64,000 nt of DNA, taken from Nymphalis io. Taxonomy: Eukaryota > Arthropoda > Insecta > Lepidoptera > Nymphalidae. The translations under genes and the position numbers were made by a program. Positions 1 to 11,093 of the stretch are shown here, piece by piece. The stretch is from NCBI RefSeq assembly GCF_905147045.1, contig NC_065897.1, positions 511,001 to 575,000 on the forward strand. Direction: 5' to 3'. Position 1 is the first letter of the stretch. Every line of letters begins with the position of its first letter. The notes below the pieces were generated by a model. That model was given only the letters and a program-made list of their open reading frames with translations, made no database searches and had not been told where the DNA came from.

Positions 1-28
1 AAGCAATTTATCTTAAAGTACAAAACTC

Positions 29-112
29 ATCATCGTCATTGTCAGCCAGTGTCAGTCTGCTGCTGGGCATATGCCTCTCCCATGGAACGGGCCACCTGCC
101 TCTACATTTTCG
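29..112 (+). repeat. dispersed lepidopteran repeat fragment
   Basis: CATCATCGTCATTGTCAGCC then CTGCTGGGCATATGCCTCTCC follows the pattern of a repeat common in moths and butterflies, probably LINE-derived. A related piece lies at 21490-21605 on the other strand. Confidence 0.5.
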
Positions 113-516
113 GACATGGGGCACTCAGTCATAAAGTTATATTAATTAGAAAAAACACAACAATATTTTTAACCATATAACCATAAAGTATATAAATATA
201 CTTGATTATTTATATAATAAAGCTTAACATTGATAACGTTTAAATTTAAAAAATATATTCCATTAAATTTCATAATCTTTATACTAAGTTTATCTAAAAG
301 AGATGATCTTCGCGATAAGGCCGCCCTTTGTACATGGATTCATTTTATGTATTTTTATTTATGTATTTTGTTTGTTTTATGTATATTTTTTAAAAATGTT
401 TGAAGGTGAACAAGTAGAAATACTAGCTTTAAAATTTCCTACTCCAGTTTCAACATTGCCTATCAGAGTCCCTTCATCAATCAGCTGGAGTGTACTGAAC
501 GATGTTTTTGTTTCAG

Positions 517-609
517 CTCCGGCTTGACAATCGGCGCGATGAGCGAGGGGGCCAGGGGGAGCAGGCGTATCCCCACCCCTATGCCTCCACCCAAGGAGCA
601 ACCTAATCG
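517..609 (+). CDS. candidate internal coding exon of an unrecognised gene
   Basis: This 93-nt segment follows a pyrimidine-rich acceptor (TTTTTGTTTCAG) and ends at a GTACGT donor. Only one frame stays open: one base completes the previous codon, then 30 codons, then two bases (CG). The peptide starts SGLTIGAMSEGARGS and ends PMPPPKEQPN; it is basic and proline-rich, so probably a disordered linker. It is much more GC-rich than its flanks. The length is a multiple of three and both ends are phase 2, so it could be a cassette exon. Its last two bases join the first base of 39558-39630 as CGA (Arg) without breaking frame. I do not recognise the protein. The splice signals and phase match are seen; that it is a real exon is inferred. 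Confidence 0.6.
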
Positions 610-852
610 GTACGTCCAAATAAACAATGATAATCCTGTGTAGTTTCGGACACTTGATTAAATGTTACTAACAGATGTATCACTAAAGTTTATTTCGTAT
701 TTAAATCGTATTTTTTTTTTAATTTATCAATAAATATATGACAAGTTGATTTTTTTTAATTTTTAGTGATAATATTACAAGATATGTTAATAAACAATTG
801 AAGAAGTAATTACGTGCGACCAGGTATTGGCGGAAATATCATTATGATTAAC

Positions 853-1013
853 TAGGCTCCACCCGCGACTTTCCCGCGTGTTAGGGGGTGGGCAGGCCAG
901 GCACCCTACGTCCTTTTTGTACCTGACAACGGGTATGCATAAATGATCATCGGTTGAGTATGTAAGATGTGAACGTAACAAACAAACAAATTCACTTTCA
1001 CATTTAAAATATT
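853..1013 (-). mobile_element. Helitron-like (H) non-autonomous element
   Basis: On the minus strand it starts AATATTTTAAATGTGAAAG, contains TTGTTTGTTTGTTACG, and ends CGCGGGTGGAGCCTAG. The CTAG end and AT-rich start fit Helitron-like elements common in Lepidoptera; assignment is by resemblance. An S1 SINE inserted at its start. Confidence 0.65.
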
Positions 1014-1335
1014 CGAGATGGCGAATAGTCGAGATGGCCTAGTGGTAAGAACGCGTGAATCTTAACCGATGAACGTGGGTTCAAACCCGGGCAAGCACCA
1101 CTGAATTTTCATGTGCTTAATTTCTGTTTATAATTCATCTCGTGCTTTTCGGTGAAGGAAAACATCGTGAGGAAACCTGCATGTGTCTAATTTCATCGAA
1201 ATTCTGCCACATGTGTATTCCACCAACCCGCATTGGAGCAGCGTGGTGGAATAAGCTCCAAACCTTCTCCTCAAAAAGGGAGAGGAGGCCTTAGCCCAGC
1301 AGTGGGACATTTATAGGCTGTTATTGTATTATTGT
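1014..1335 (+). mobile_element. S1 tRNA-headed SINE, near full length
   Basis: Head GTCGAGATGGCCTAGTGG and B-box-like GGGTTCAAACCC, then the S1 body ending CAGCAGTGGGACATTTATAGG and a TTATTG-rich tail. A perfect 12-bp target-site duplication ATTTAAAATATT flanks it (1002-1013 and 1336-1347). It inserted at the end of a Helitron-like element. Confidence 0.9.
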
Positions 1336-1854
1336 ATTTAAAATATTATTAGACTTACTGATTTAGATTAGTTCGTGAAGATTTCGTAACCGATGTATCA
1401 ATAAGTTTTATGAATTTAATTGCTAGCAATATTACCACAATACCACGCGGTCACGATTTGTACAGTAGATATGTTTAATTTTTATTTGCATATACTTAAG
1501 GCTTTAATGTAAATAATTTTTGAATAAATATATTTAGAGTAATTTTATCTATATTTTGTGGTTATTTTTCATCGAGATATTTTAATTGTTGACCTATTTG
1601 GCAAATTAAAAGAATTGAACCCTTTATATAACTATATATTACGACAAAGCGTTTAAAACAATCGTTTATTTACTATTTATGAGACACGAACGATCGTTAA
1701 GCAAACGATACTCTTGAAATTTAATAGTATTGTATAAAAACTCATCCCTGACTCTGTCACACGTGCGGCGCGCACAGAGAATGTGTTCGTGTTATGTGGT
1801 CACGTTCACGAGACGAAAGATTTTAATTACATACTTTGATTTTTGCTTATAACA

Positions 1855-2062
1855 TCTATACTAATATTGTTAACGCGACAGAAACTCTATCTGTCTTTTA
1901 CGCTTTCACGGTTAGAACATTGAATCGATTTTGATAGAATTTGGTATGAATCAAGCTTGAACCCGAGGACATACATAGACTACTTTTTTATAATAACCCC
2001 GAACCCCAACTCCTACAACTCCCTTACTTAACATGCGGATGAAGCCGCGGGCGAAAATTATT
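1855..2062 (+). mobile_element. Helitron-like (H) element
   Basis: TCTATACTAATATTGTTAAC start, TTGAATCGATTTTGATAGAA and GAAGCCGCGGGCGAAAAT end. The final CTAG is lost. Confidence 0.65.
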
Positions 2063-2221
2063 GTTTAGTGTGAACAAGATTTAGTTAATGTGATATTACT
2101 ATATACACATGTGAGAGTAATTAGTTTTTTCCTGGTTACATATTTAAGTCGATATTTAATTATTTTCATTGTTTGTAATTGTAATAAGAAATTCCGTCCG
2201 TACTTTTTTATGTAAAATTTG

Positions 2222-2487
2222 TATTACGGGCATTTGCCCGGCTCATTTGAGCCACCTGATTGTTAATGCTCACCACTGCGCATAGACATTGCCACCTTCG
2301 CAATTTTTTAACCATTTCTTACATTGCCAATGCGCCACTTACCTTGGAAACTGAGATGTCATGTCCCTTGTGTCTATTGGTTACACTGGCTCACTCACCC
2401 TTCAAACCGGAATAAAACAGTACTAAGTATTGCTGTTTGGGTGTAGAATATGTGATCAGTGAGTGGTACCTATTCAGACGGGCTCAA
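2222..2487 (-). mobile_element. S2 SINE-like repeat, divergent
   Basis: Minus-strand S2: GAGCCACCTGATTGTTAATG, TGCCAATGCGCCACTTACC, CTGGCTCACTCACCCTTCAA and GAGTGGTACCTATTCAGACG in order, with scattered changes. Confidence 0.8.
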
Positions 2488-2657
2488 AACGAAAACGAAA
2501 CTACTAACCACTAAGTTAAAGCTATACCGACGACATCGCAGACACATTGTAAACACTGGTGAAGAGGACAAAAATGGGGTCTTTAGACAAGTAGATTTTG
2601 GATTATTGTCTAAATATCAATAGTAAATAAACTATTTTAAGTAATCGAAACAATCAA

Positions 2658-2836
2658 TTTTTTATATAGTATAGGTAGGCGAACGAACATATGGGCCACC
2701 TGATGGTGAGTGGTCAAGATCATTGCTTACATCGCTAATGTGCCACCAACATCGGGAACTGCTGTTTTGCGATAGAATATCTGATGAGTGGGAGGTACCT
2801 ACCCAGACGAGCTTGTACAAAGCCCTACCACAAGTA
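2658..2836 (-). mobile_element. S2 repeat with internal deletion
   Basis: Both ends are present (GGGCCACCTGATGGTGAGTG; TACCCAGACGAGCTTGTAC) but about 100 bases are lost between GGGAACT and GCTGTTTTGCG, as well as a stretch near the poly-A end. Confidence 0.85.
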
Positions 2837-4322
2837 AAGAAATAAATTATTAAAAAAATAAGTCTAGAAAGATTTATTTCTTTAATAATAATACAATGAA
2901 TAAAGAATGCATGGAAATCACTATTCGATTCAGATTTTTAGCATCTTCAATATCGGGAATCGTAAAAACTTTGTTGATAGACTTTGCCCATTCTAACTTC
3001 GGAATTGCTTTACCAGTCTTTACATTTGAATTGCTATAAAGGCTCGGATCTTTATGGGAATTCAAACACTCAAAGTTTTGTAACAAGATTAAAGTTTCAA
3101 ATGTTAACGGTCAAGGAATCGAAAGTACAATCGGGGACGTTTTATACCAGGTATTGTAAGATGCGTCTTCATTTTATCAATGCTGGCTGGAGAATCGAAA
3201 TCTCAGGAGTAAAAAGTTATAGACAGGGTCGTTGTAAATAATTTCAATATAAGTGACTCGTTCCGACTATGTGTGCACACAGCACGAAACACGATACACG
3301 TGTGTCGGGGGTTAAAAAGAATAACCAATATTAAAACTCAGACATTCTTACATTTTAGAGATTGATTTTTCTCGGGACTCTGACTTGTTAAATATCTCTA
3401 AAGTTTATCTAAATTATTTGTATTATATCATACATCTTCAAAATATCTCTCTTTTCACGTTGTTTCATTATTTGTATAAAATATTGCAACGAATAATTTT
3501 AACCAAAAGTTTTTATATCTCTGTATCTTATCTTCAAATATTAATTCATAAGATAATTTATTCAGTTACCTTTACCTTGTTGATATAAATTAATATGCAG
3601 ATAATAAAAATTTGTTCGAAGGTAAACGCACTCGTAATTCTTAATAGGTTCGTAATTCGAGGTAACTCAGTACGAGTGTCCAAACTCTCCAAAATATTTT
3701 AATTATATAGATATTGTAATGCAATGATTTTAAGTACCTACCCATGCTGTTGTAATTTATTTAAGGAAATTCTATTGATTACGGAGATAAAATTGTAAGA
3801 ACATTTATTGGTAAATAAATAAATATTCTATCAATCACATAAAAAATGCTTATGAAAACCATCATCCATCTATAAGCATTAAATAGATAGATATATAGAT
3901 ATTTATATATTATTTATTTATTACTTATATGAGAAAAAACAGTATGAAATTATAACAAAATAAAAAAGATATAAGATAACATACATACCAATCCAGTTTC
4001 CACAGTAATAAATAATTACTACAGAATTAAGCTAAGAACAGAAGAGAAAATAGTAAGACAAAACAGAAAAACAAGGAAAAAATAAAGTCAATATTCGATA
4101 TAATTGATAATAAAATTAAAAAGAAAATTCATGAAATAGGTGGTAAATAATAAGGAAAAACATAAAATATAAAATTAATTCAATAACCGATTTATATATT
4201 TTTAGTAACAGACCCTTGACAAATTACAATTCAAATCGCATGAAAATAAAGAGTGATATAAAAATAAAATTATTCATGCAAAATCCGATCGCTCCATAAT
4301 TATTGGTAATGTATACGATGGC
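2837..4322. other. no gene seen; AT-rich
   Basis: Holds short chance ORFs (for example 2984-3241 and 3385-3588) and AGATAGATATATAGAT-type simple sequence near 3885-3920. No repeat family recognised. Confidence 0.6.
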
Positions 4323-4385
4323 GCGTGTTTTCGTCTGACGTGACATGAATGAACGTCACACTGATTGGTTCATGATATTGAAAGG
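4323..4385 (+). repeat. divergent duplicated segment, copy 1
   Basis: TTCGTCTGACGTGACATGAAT and GGTTCATGATATTG resemble 5278-5336 in order and spacing. Family unknown. Confidence 0.35.
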
Positions 4386-5277
4386 GAACGGATACAATGA
4401 GATCTGGAAAGTTCTCCTCATATATTAGGCTGGATAGGATTCGTGTTTAATGAAACATGTTTTAGTAATGATTTAGATTGATACATCACTTTAATTACAG
4501 ACGTAACAAACTGATGGTAGTCTGATGATGCTTAATATTTAGTAGTACAGGGACTTGCGTTGTACATTTTTATAATACGGGTTTGATATCCATTTGGGCC
4601 TATTCCGAATCTTGGACCTTCTTCATCGTAAATAAGAAAATAAATTTGATTTTTTGTTAAATAAATATTCAACCAATCATCTTTTTGTACAGATAAGGAC
4701 ATAAGGTACCTAAGATCTATCTCGTGAACAATAGGCGCTGCGAAAGTCGTGTATCGGTAAACGTTTGCAAAAAATTAAAGGACCATTGTAACGCCAGGCA
4801 CTAGCTGGTAACATATATAAAATGCCATGAGGCCTTAGCTGCTCTGATTCTTATGACAAATGACTTTTTGCGAAGGTCTCTCGCGACATATTTCACCGAA
4901 GTTCTTCTAAATATTATTCATTTAGGTATACGAGGGACTGCTTCGTGCTGGCTCGTCCGAGTAAGTTGTACCTGTCCACTAATTAATTGTTATACCGTCA
5001 AACATCAAAACTTCGAATGCCTTGTTTCAGTTTGACGTGTTTCTGAGCGTAATTACAGTTGACAGGGAATGGTGTAAGTAGTGAATCGAAGTTCTAAATG
5101 TACCTGTGTCTTCATTTCAATATAATTGAAAAAATACGCCCATTTTATTAACACGACTACTAATATATTGTCATATACTTCAAATCAATTTTTAAGTCTT
5201 TGTTTCTGACACCGATCTACGGTACTTACACTAAAGATCGATTTGCTTATGAATTACAATTAACATCTATATTTATG

Positions 5278-5336
5278 ACGTTTCGTTTGACGTGACACGA
5301 ATGCGAGTCTATTTTAGTTTGTTCATGATATTGCGT
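5278..5336 (+). repeat. divergent duplicated segment, copy 2
   Basis: TTCGTTTGACGTGACACGAAT and TGTTCATGATATTG match copy 1 about 950 bases upstream. Confidence 0.35.
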
Positions 5337-5439
5337 GGACAATTTTTTTAATTTACGTTTGCTAAAAATAAAAATTAATTAATAAAAATTCTAAATATAT
5401 TAAATGTGATGTTTATTTTTTTCGAATATCATTAACATG

Positions 5440-5600
5440 AAAGTAACTCAATCTGTTTATCTGTCACTTACGATTTCACGGCTAAGCCACTGAACCGATT
5501 TTGATGAAATGTGATACCCAAAGAAAAACATAGGCTACATTTTTAATACGTAACGCCCGGGCAAAAAAACGCGAGTGAAGGTGCTAGCGAAAACTAGTAC
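5440..5600 (+). mobile_element. Helitron-like (H) element, 5' worn
   Basis: AGTAACTCAATCTGTTTATC, CACTGAACCGATTTTGATG, ACATAGGCTACATTTTTA and the end GCGAAAACTAGT. Confidence 0.65.
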
Positions 5601-5889
5601 TGATATAAAAACACTATTAATAAACGTATAAATGTTTGCTTCTCAAAGTTTAAAGGCGGCGAGTGCAAGCTACAGCCGACAAGTTATTAAATAAACTCGT
5701 ACAAGTGCTGTATGGAATTACACGATATTATATCGTAGGGACAACATTGCGAAGCCTGATATCATAACACCGCGTATAATGTATTGTTGTCTCATCTATT
5801 TGAATATATTGAAGCATTGGGATATTAGACGTCGATATATAAATGATTCAAATGGTAATATTATAACATGAATATAAAGATAATAATAA

Positions 5890-6148
5890 GCCGCAATGGC
5901 AGAGTGGTTAGAGTACGTAGATCTTTATCGAATACGCGGGTTCAAATTCAAGTTCAAATGAAATTTCATGTGCTTCATTTACGGTTATAAATCATTACGT
6001 GCTTAGAGGAGGAGGAGGATGACATCGCGAGGACAAAATTCTGCCACATGTGTGTGAGCAGCGTGGGGAAATATGCATAATAACTCAAAAAATTCTTCTT
6101 GATAAAGCCGCCTGCTTTAGCCCAACAATGGGACTATTTTATGCACAA
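5890..6148 (+). mobile_element. S1 SINE, old divergent copy
   Basis: Head GCCGCAATGGCAGAGTGGTT with GGGTTCAAATTC, body partly matching S1, end TAGCCCAACAATGGGAC. Many substitutions and a lost stretch near the GTGAGCAGCGTGG part show age. Confidence 0.75.
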
Positions 6149-6366
6149 ATAACTGTAAAGGCAAAATATATTTTATTGATTTCAATACGTATTCACGTAC
6201 ATGTAATTTTAAAATGGTCAAGATAATATTAAGTACTAGTTCGCTGGCATTTCAGGCCCAGAAAGCGTAACAAACAAACAAATATAACAAGTTTACCTGT
6301 TTATAATCATCTTTACATTAATAATATACGCTGGTATAGTAATTATATATATGGTGTGGTACCTAT

Positions 6367-6640
6367 CTGGTGATAGGCCTTTGTGCAAGCTTGTCTGGGT
6401 AGGTACCACTCACTCATCAGATATTCTACCGCAAAACCGTTGTGTTCCGGTTTGAAGGGTGAGTGAGCCAGTGTAATTACAGGCACAAGGGACATAACAT
6501 CTTAGTTCCCAAGGTTGGTGGCGCATTGCTAATGTAAGCGATAGTTAACATTTCTTACAATGCCAGTGTCTATGGGCGTTGGTGACCACTTACTATCAGG
6601 TGGCCCATATTCTCGTCCGCCATCTTATTCTATAAAAAAA
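6367..6640 (+). mobile_element. S2 repeat, nearly complete
   Basis: From CTGGTGATAGGCCTTTGTGC to TTATTCTATAAAAAAA. The usual CAGCAGTACTTGGTATTG part is shortened. Its poly-A end abuts an S4 head fragment. Confidence 0.9.
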
Positions 6641-6643
6641 TTT

Positions 6644-6719
6644 TGGCCCGACCTGGGAATTGAAACCATGACCTCCGGGTCTGCGGCCTTACATCAAGCC
6701 ACTAGATCAACGCGGCAGT
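6644..6719 (-). mobile_element. S4 SINE head fragment
   Basis: Minus strand reads ACTGCCGCGTTGATCTAGTGG, then GGTCATGGTTTCAATTCCC, a tRNA-like head matching the S4 copies at 46045 and 61571. The body is missing; the fragment abuts the poly-A end of an S2 copy. Confidence 0.6.
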
Positions 6720-6729
6720 TAAATATATA

Positions 6730-6931
6730 CAGTAACAGCCTGTTAATGTCCCACTGCTGGGCTAAGGCCTCCTCTCCCTTTTGAGGAGAAGGTTGTGGAG
6801 CTTATTCCACCACGCTGCTCCAATGCGGGTTGGTAGAATACACATGTGGCAGAATTTCAATGAAATTAGACACATGCAGGTTTCCTCACGATGTTTTCCT
6901 TCATCGTTAAGCACGAGATGAATTACAATAA
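6730..6931 (-). mobile_element. S1 SINE, 5'-truncated with target-site duplication
   Basis: From AACAGCCTGTTAATGTCCCA to AAGCACGAGATGAATTAC: the S1 3' body without its tRNA-like head. A 14-bp duplication CAGTTAAATATATA flanks it at 6716-6729 and 6932-6945, marking an integration truncated at the 5' end. Confidence 0.88.
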
Positions 6932-6945
6932 CAGTTAAATATATA

Positions 6946-7712
6946 TAGTACGGTATAGTTATAAAGTCTATCGATAAGAATCGGCAAGGAACTCCATAGC
7001 TACTCTATTCCAACAGTTCAATAAAATACAGGTGTTAGTAACTTGCTGTATGACGTGCTTTAATATGAGACAAAATTTATGTATGAAGTTATTGTTTTAC
7101 AACCAATTTAGCACCTACACGTGAACCAGCTTGTCGTTAGCCGCTGCAACGACCGAACACAGAGCTGTCTATACTGACATATTACGCAAAACGACTAGCA
7201 TTTATCAGCGGCTTCGCTCGCTTATTCCGTTATCTTAAATGACTACTAATAATATTTACTTTTATTGATAACATTAGTATTTATAAGTATTACACTTTAC
7301 CGCTTCGATAATATGGTACGCAAGGTCTCCAAACCCCGAGTTAGGACCTAAGTTATTTGCTTTATCAATCAAGAAATTCTCAGTAAGTAAACTCTCTTTG
7401 GTCATGTCTGATTGATGACACATTAGATGAAATTAAAGAAATAGAAATTGCAATTTCATGCAGTGGCGTAGCTATGTCAGCGCAACCCACATGGACCCTT
7501 AATACAAGGCCCACTTTTTTATCTCGCAACACACAAAGACTTATTTTATTATATAAAAACTTCTTTTTTGATTTACATTTTTCAACAAGTGAAAAAAAAG
7601 TGTCCTGTAGAGAATTTAAATTTACACACGCGATTTTATTGATATTACATATATTATGATTATGTCGCGTATAATTTGAAATTAAATATCACTGCAATTT
7701 CATTTTTGATTT
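6946..7712. other. no gene seen
   Basis: AT-rich, with a GC-richer patch near 7120-7230 that has no open frame with splice sites. Confidence 0.6.
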
Positions 7713-8005
7713 ACTGGTGGTAGGGCTTTGTGCAAGCTCGTCTGGGTAGGTACCACCCACTCATCAGATATTCTACCGCAAAACCTCAATACTTGATATT
7801 GTTGTGTTCCGGTTTGAAGGGTGAGTGAGCCAGTGTAATTACAGGCACAAGGGACATAAAATCTTAGTTCCCAAGGTTGGTGGCGCATTGGCTATAAGCG
7901 ATGGTTGACATTTCTTACAATGCCAATGTCTAAGGGCGTTTGGTGACCACTTACCATCAGGTGGCCCATATGCTCGTCCACCTTCCTATTCCATAAAAAA
8001 AAAAA
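7713..8005 (+). mobile_element. S2 repeat, full length, young subfamily
   Basis: Complete, ACTGGTGGTAGGGCTTTGTG to poly-A11. It shares GGACATAAAATCTTAG, GGCTATAAGCGATGGTTGAC and CTAAGGGCGTTTGG with the copies at 52022 and 56431, which differ from other S2 copies at these positions. Confidence 0.93.
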
Positions 8006-8430
8006 TCACTTATTATAAAACCTAGCTTTCATTTGTCTAATGGCGACAGCTGATTTCTCCTCCAACGTTTAACAGTCCACGTTCATTTTATAATAGGCAA
8101 AGGGGTCCAGATCATCGCAACCTGAAATAGCTTATTATGTAGCTAAGTATGTATTAATAGTATAGAATGCATACAATTGTGCACAATTTTATGTTCTGCG
8201 CAGTTTGGTACTCTGATTTTAGATGCGCCGTGACCGAAATCACATTGGAAGAGATAAAAATAATAATCATCTTGTAGTTTGAAGGCTACGTAAGCCATTT
8301 TGATATAACCTAACTGGTTCCCCTTCTTAAGACTAAAAAGTAATTCAACGTTTCTTTTAAGTGATAAAATTCAAATGAATAAAGGAATGAAGACGGCTTA
8401 TACCAAGACGTAAATATAGAATGATATAGA

Positions 8431-8475
8431 GATGGGTTACCACCCAGACCGCCCTGCACAAAGCGCTATCGCGGG
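8431..8475 (-). mobile_element. S2 repeat end fragment
   Basis: GGTTACCACCCAGACCGCCC and TGCACAAAGCGCTATC match the S2 start on the minus strand. Confidence 0.5.
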
Positions 8476-8913
8476 TACGAAGCAGATATGTATGTAATTA
8501 TTACATATTACGTAATTAATGATATCACTTGAACAAAAATATTATCAAAGTGTTCTATCACAGCGTGTGTCATGCGGAACATTACAATAAATAAATGTCG
8601 ATAACCTTTGCATATTAAGGTCTACGTTAGTGGGTGGGCAACTTTTAATACCTATATACCTACTTAAGTAAATAATTTGGTTATAATTGCTGTTATATTT
8701 ATAGATTATATAAATAAATAATAATAATTAATGTATAATGAGAAAATATGTTGAGCCAATTTGAATAAAACTATAAGCACGAATTTCATTTAGATGTCTT
8801 CATAAGAGCACTTTCTCGGTGCAACGTTTCGTAGTGTGACGCTTAAATGTAATATTAGTATCAGTGGTTTTTCAAAAATATTGACACATTGATCGGGTCC
8901 ATGAGATGAAGGC

Positions 8914-8922
8914 AGATGGCGC
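8914..8922 (+). promoter_or_regulatory. CTCF-like core
   Basis: AGATGGCGC core; the upstream part of the consensus matches poorly. Confidence 0.2.
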
Positions 8923-9242
8923 AGCGCCTTCGAATCAAAATTGCCTCCTAAGTATCCTATTTATTAAAGCTTATTCTATTTGTTCACAGAAATAATAAAA
9001 TTATATTATCAATCAAAGTAGAAAAAAAATAATCCTGGCGCAATCGGTATTAAATTTATTCTTGGTTAAAATAATATATAGATACATGTATTTGTGATAC
9101 TATGTGTAACGGATATTAATAAATAGAATCCAATTTCCGATATTGTATTTTATTAAATCCGCGCATTTCCTGTCATAGCCTACGCATACTGTAATGTTAT
9201 CGCTATTAAATTACGGGATCATTGATCTTATACCTTTACACA

Positions 9243-9500
9243 GTCAGTTCAGCCTTTTCTCCCTTTTGAGGAGAAGGTTTGGAGCTTATTCCACCACGCT
9301 GCTCCAATGCGGGTTGGTAGAATACACATGTGGCATAATTTCAATGAAATAAGACACATGCAAGTTTCCTCGCGATATTTTCCTTCACCGTCAAGCACGA
9401 GATGAATTTTAAACACAAATTAAGCACATGAAAATTCAGTGGGTTTGAACTCACGATCATCAGTTAATATTCAAGTGTTCTAACCACTAGGCCATCTCGG
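9243..9500 (-). mobile_element. S1 SINE with 16-bp target-site duplication
   Basis: Reads from CTTTTCTCCCTTTTGAGG to the head CTAGGCCATCTCGG. A perfect 16-bp duplication CTTATACCTTTACACA flanks it (9227-9242 and 9501-9516). The 3' end lacks the usual AGCAGTGGGACATTC part, so it carries a deletion next to its tail. Confidence 0.9.
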
Positions 9501-9743
9501 CTTATACCTTTACACATAGGGTATAATTTTAAACTAACCAAAATCAATATTCACTGCTCTAACATTATTGCTAAATAGCTTAAAATATTACCTGAATAAG
9601 CTTAAAATAAGAAGAGAGCAACGATTGAAAACTTAATCTATTTTTAAAATTTTATAAAGATAGATATTTTTAATTTTAAGCATTCAAACGAGTAAATTAT
9701 TTGTTCGTCTGGTGGTTATATTATGTACCTTCCACGATAATAA

Positions 9744-10022
9744 TTTTTTTTTTAAAGAATAGGAAGGCGGAACATATGGGACACCTGATGGTAAGTGGTC
9801 ACCAACGCACATGGACATTGGCATTGTGAGAAATGTTAACCATCGCTTACATCACTAACTACTAGCAACTAAGATATTATGTCTTGTGCCTGTAATTACA
9901 CTAGCTCACTGACCCTTAAAATCGGAACACAACAATACCAAGTACTGCAGTTTTGCGGAAGAATATCTGATGAGTTGGTGGTACCTACCCAGACGTGCTT
10001 GCACAAAGCTCTACCACCAGCA
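9744..10022 (-). mobile_element. S2 repeat, full length
   Basis: From the T run and AGAATAGGAAGGCGGA to GCACAAAGCTCTACCACCAG; moderately changed. Confidence 0.92.
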
Positions 10023-10261
10023 AAATACTACGGTAATCTACTACGGTAGTCTATTACGAGAATGTTTTACTTCCCATATATCGTCTTTGCGACTCCAACC
10101 ATATGATCTAAGATTATATCCTTTGGGTCTGTACATAGACTACGGACTTGAAGCCAATTTCGTCCAATATATATAAACAAAGTGTATAACGAATTCCTAT
10201 AAAAATAAATTGAAGAAAATGATAAAAAAAAATAATTAATATCCAAATTTCAACAGAACTT

Positions 10262-10396
10262 GTATTATTATTAGATCCGCCTGTGGCTTCGCCCACGTGT
10301 GAGGGGCGGACGTGATAGCTGGTAGGTACCCTGTGTCCCTTTCAAAATTTAACGATAATCAGATAAATTCACTTTCATATTTATAATATTAGTCAG
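10262..10396 (-). mobile_element. Helitron-like (H) element
   Basis: Minus orientation: the CGCCTGTGGCTTCGCCCACG part lies at left, GGTAGGTACCCTGTGTCCC in the middle, and CACTTTCATATTTATAATATT at right. Confidence 0.6.
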
Positions 10397-10813
10397 AATT
10401 ACGTTAACATAATTAAAAAAAAGTTTTTTAATTTTTTACTCTGAAGATGCAATTAGTCAGTCAAAAGCCAGTCTAGTCATTCTGTTAATCAGAGGGCAAA
10501 TAAAAAGATATAATTACTGTATCCCGGCACTCCAAATATACTCAATTTACGACATAACGAGCTGTTATTAGTAAAACTTTTTCATCCAAAGCATTTAACG
10601 CGAGTTTACATGAAACACGATCAAACAGATGCTCACCCCATAAGGGCAGTCGAAAGTAAATATTTTAATATTACGGTAATGCATTTAAAAAATTAATGCA
10701 CCTCGCATGAGTCTACTGAAGCCGTGCGTTTTCGATGACAGACTACAATAAACATACGCACGTGTGGTGACCGCGCGCTTTGAGTTACACAATTCAGCGG
10801 GGATACACTATAT

Positions 10814-11093
10814 TTTTTCATGATATAGATTGGCGGACTTGCAAATGGGCCACCGGATGGTAAGTTGTCACCACCGCTTATACACGTTCGCGATGTAAGG
10901 AATATTAAACGTGCCTTACATTGCTGATGCGCTAACAACCTTGGGAACGAAGATGTTATGTCCTCATGCCTGTAGTTACACTGGGTAACTTGCCCTTTAA
11001 ACCGGAACACAAAAAATACTAAATCTTACTGTTTGCTGGTAGAATATCTGATTAACAGGTCGTACCCTTCTGACGGGCTTGTACAAAGTCCTA
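10814..11093 (-). mobile_element. S2 repeat, divergent
   Basis: GGGCCACCGGATGGTAAGTT, GCGCTAACAACCTTGGGAAC and GACGGGCTTGTACAAAGTCC in order. The 105-codon minus ORF here (10693-11010) reads through this repeat and is not a gene. Confidence 0.85.

Larger units (their letters stand above)
8006..9226. other. no gene seen
   Basis: Only an S2 scrap at 8431 and the CTCF-like core at 8914 stand out. Confidence 0.6.

Noticed and set aside
1034..1095. tRNA-like heads of S1, S3 and S4 as tRNA genes
   Set aside because: They keep A- and B-box-like sequence but cannot form a full cloverleaf, and they continue into SINE bodies.
1128..1310. Recurrent ORF beginning MSHCWAKASSPF (also at 6560-6784 and 35445-35627)
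   Set aside because: A reading frame across the S1 SINE body, not a gene.
7700..7888. Recurrent minus-strand ORF of about 60 codons (MRHQPWELRFYVPCACNYT...) here and at 36679, 40505, 56331 and 63404
   Set aside because: It is the antisense reading of S2 copies. It repeats because the repeat does, varies in ends, and has no start context or domain.
10693..11010. 105-codon minus-strand ORF
   Set aside because: Most of it is a diverged S2 repeat; no independent coding signal.
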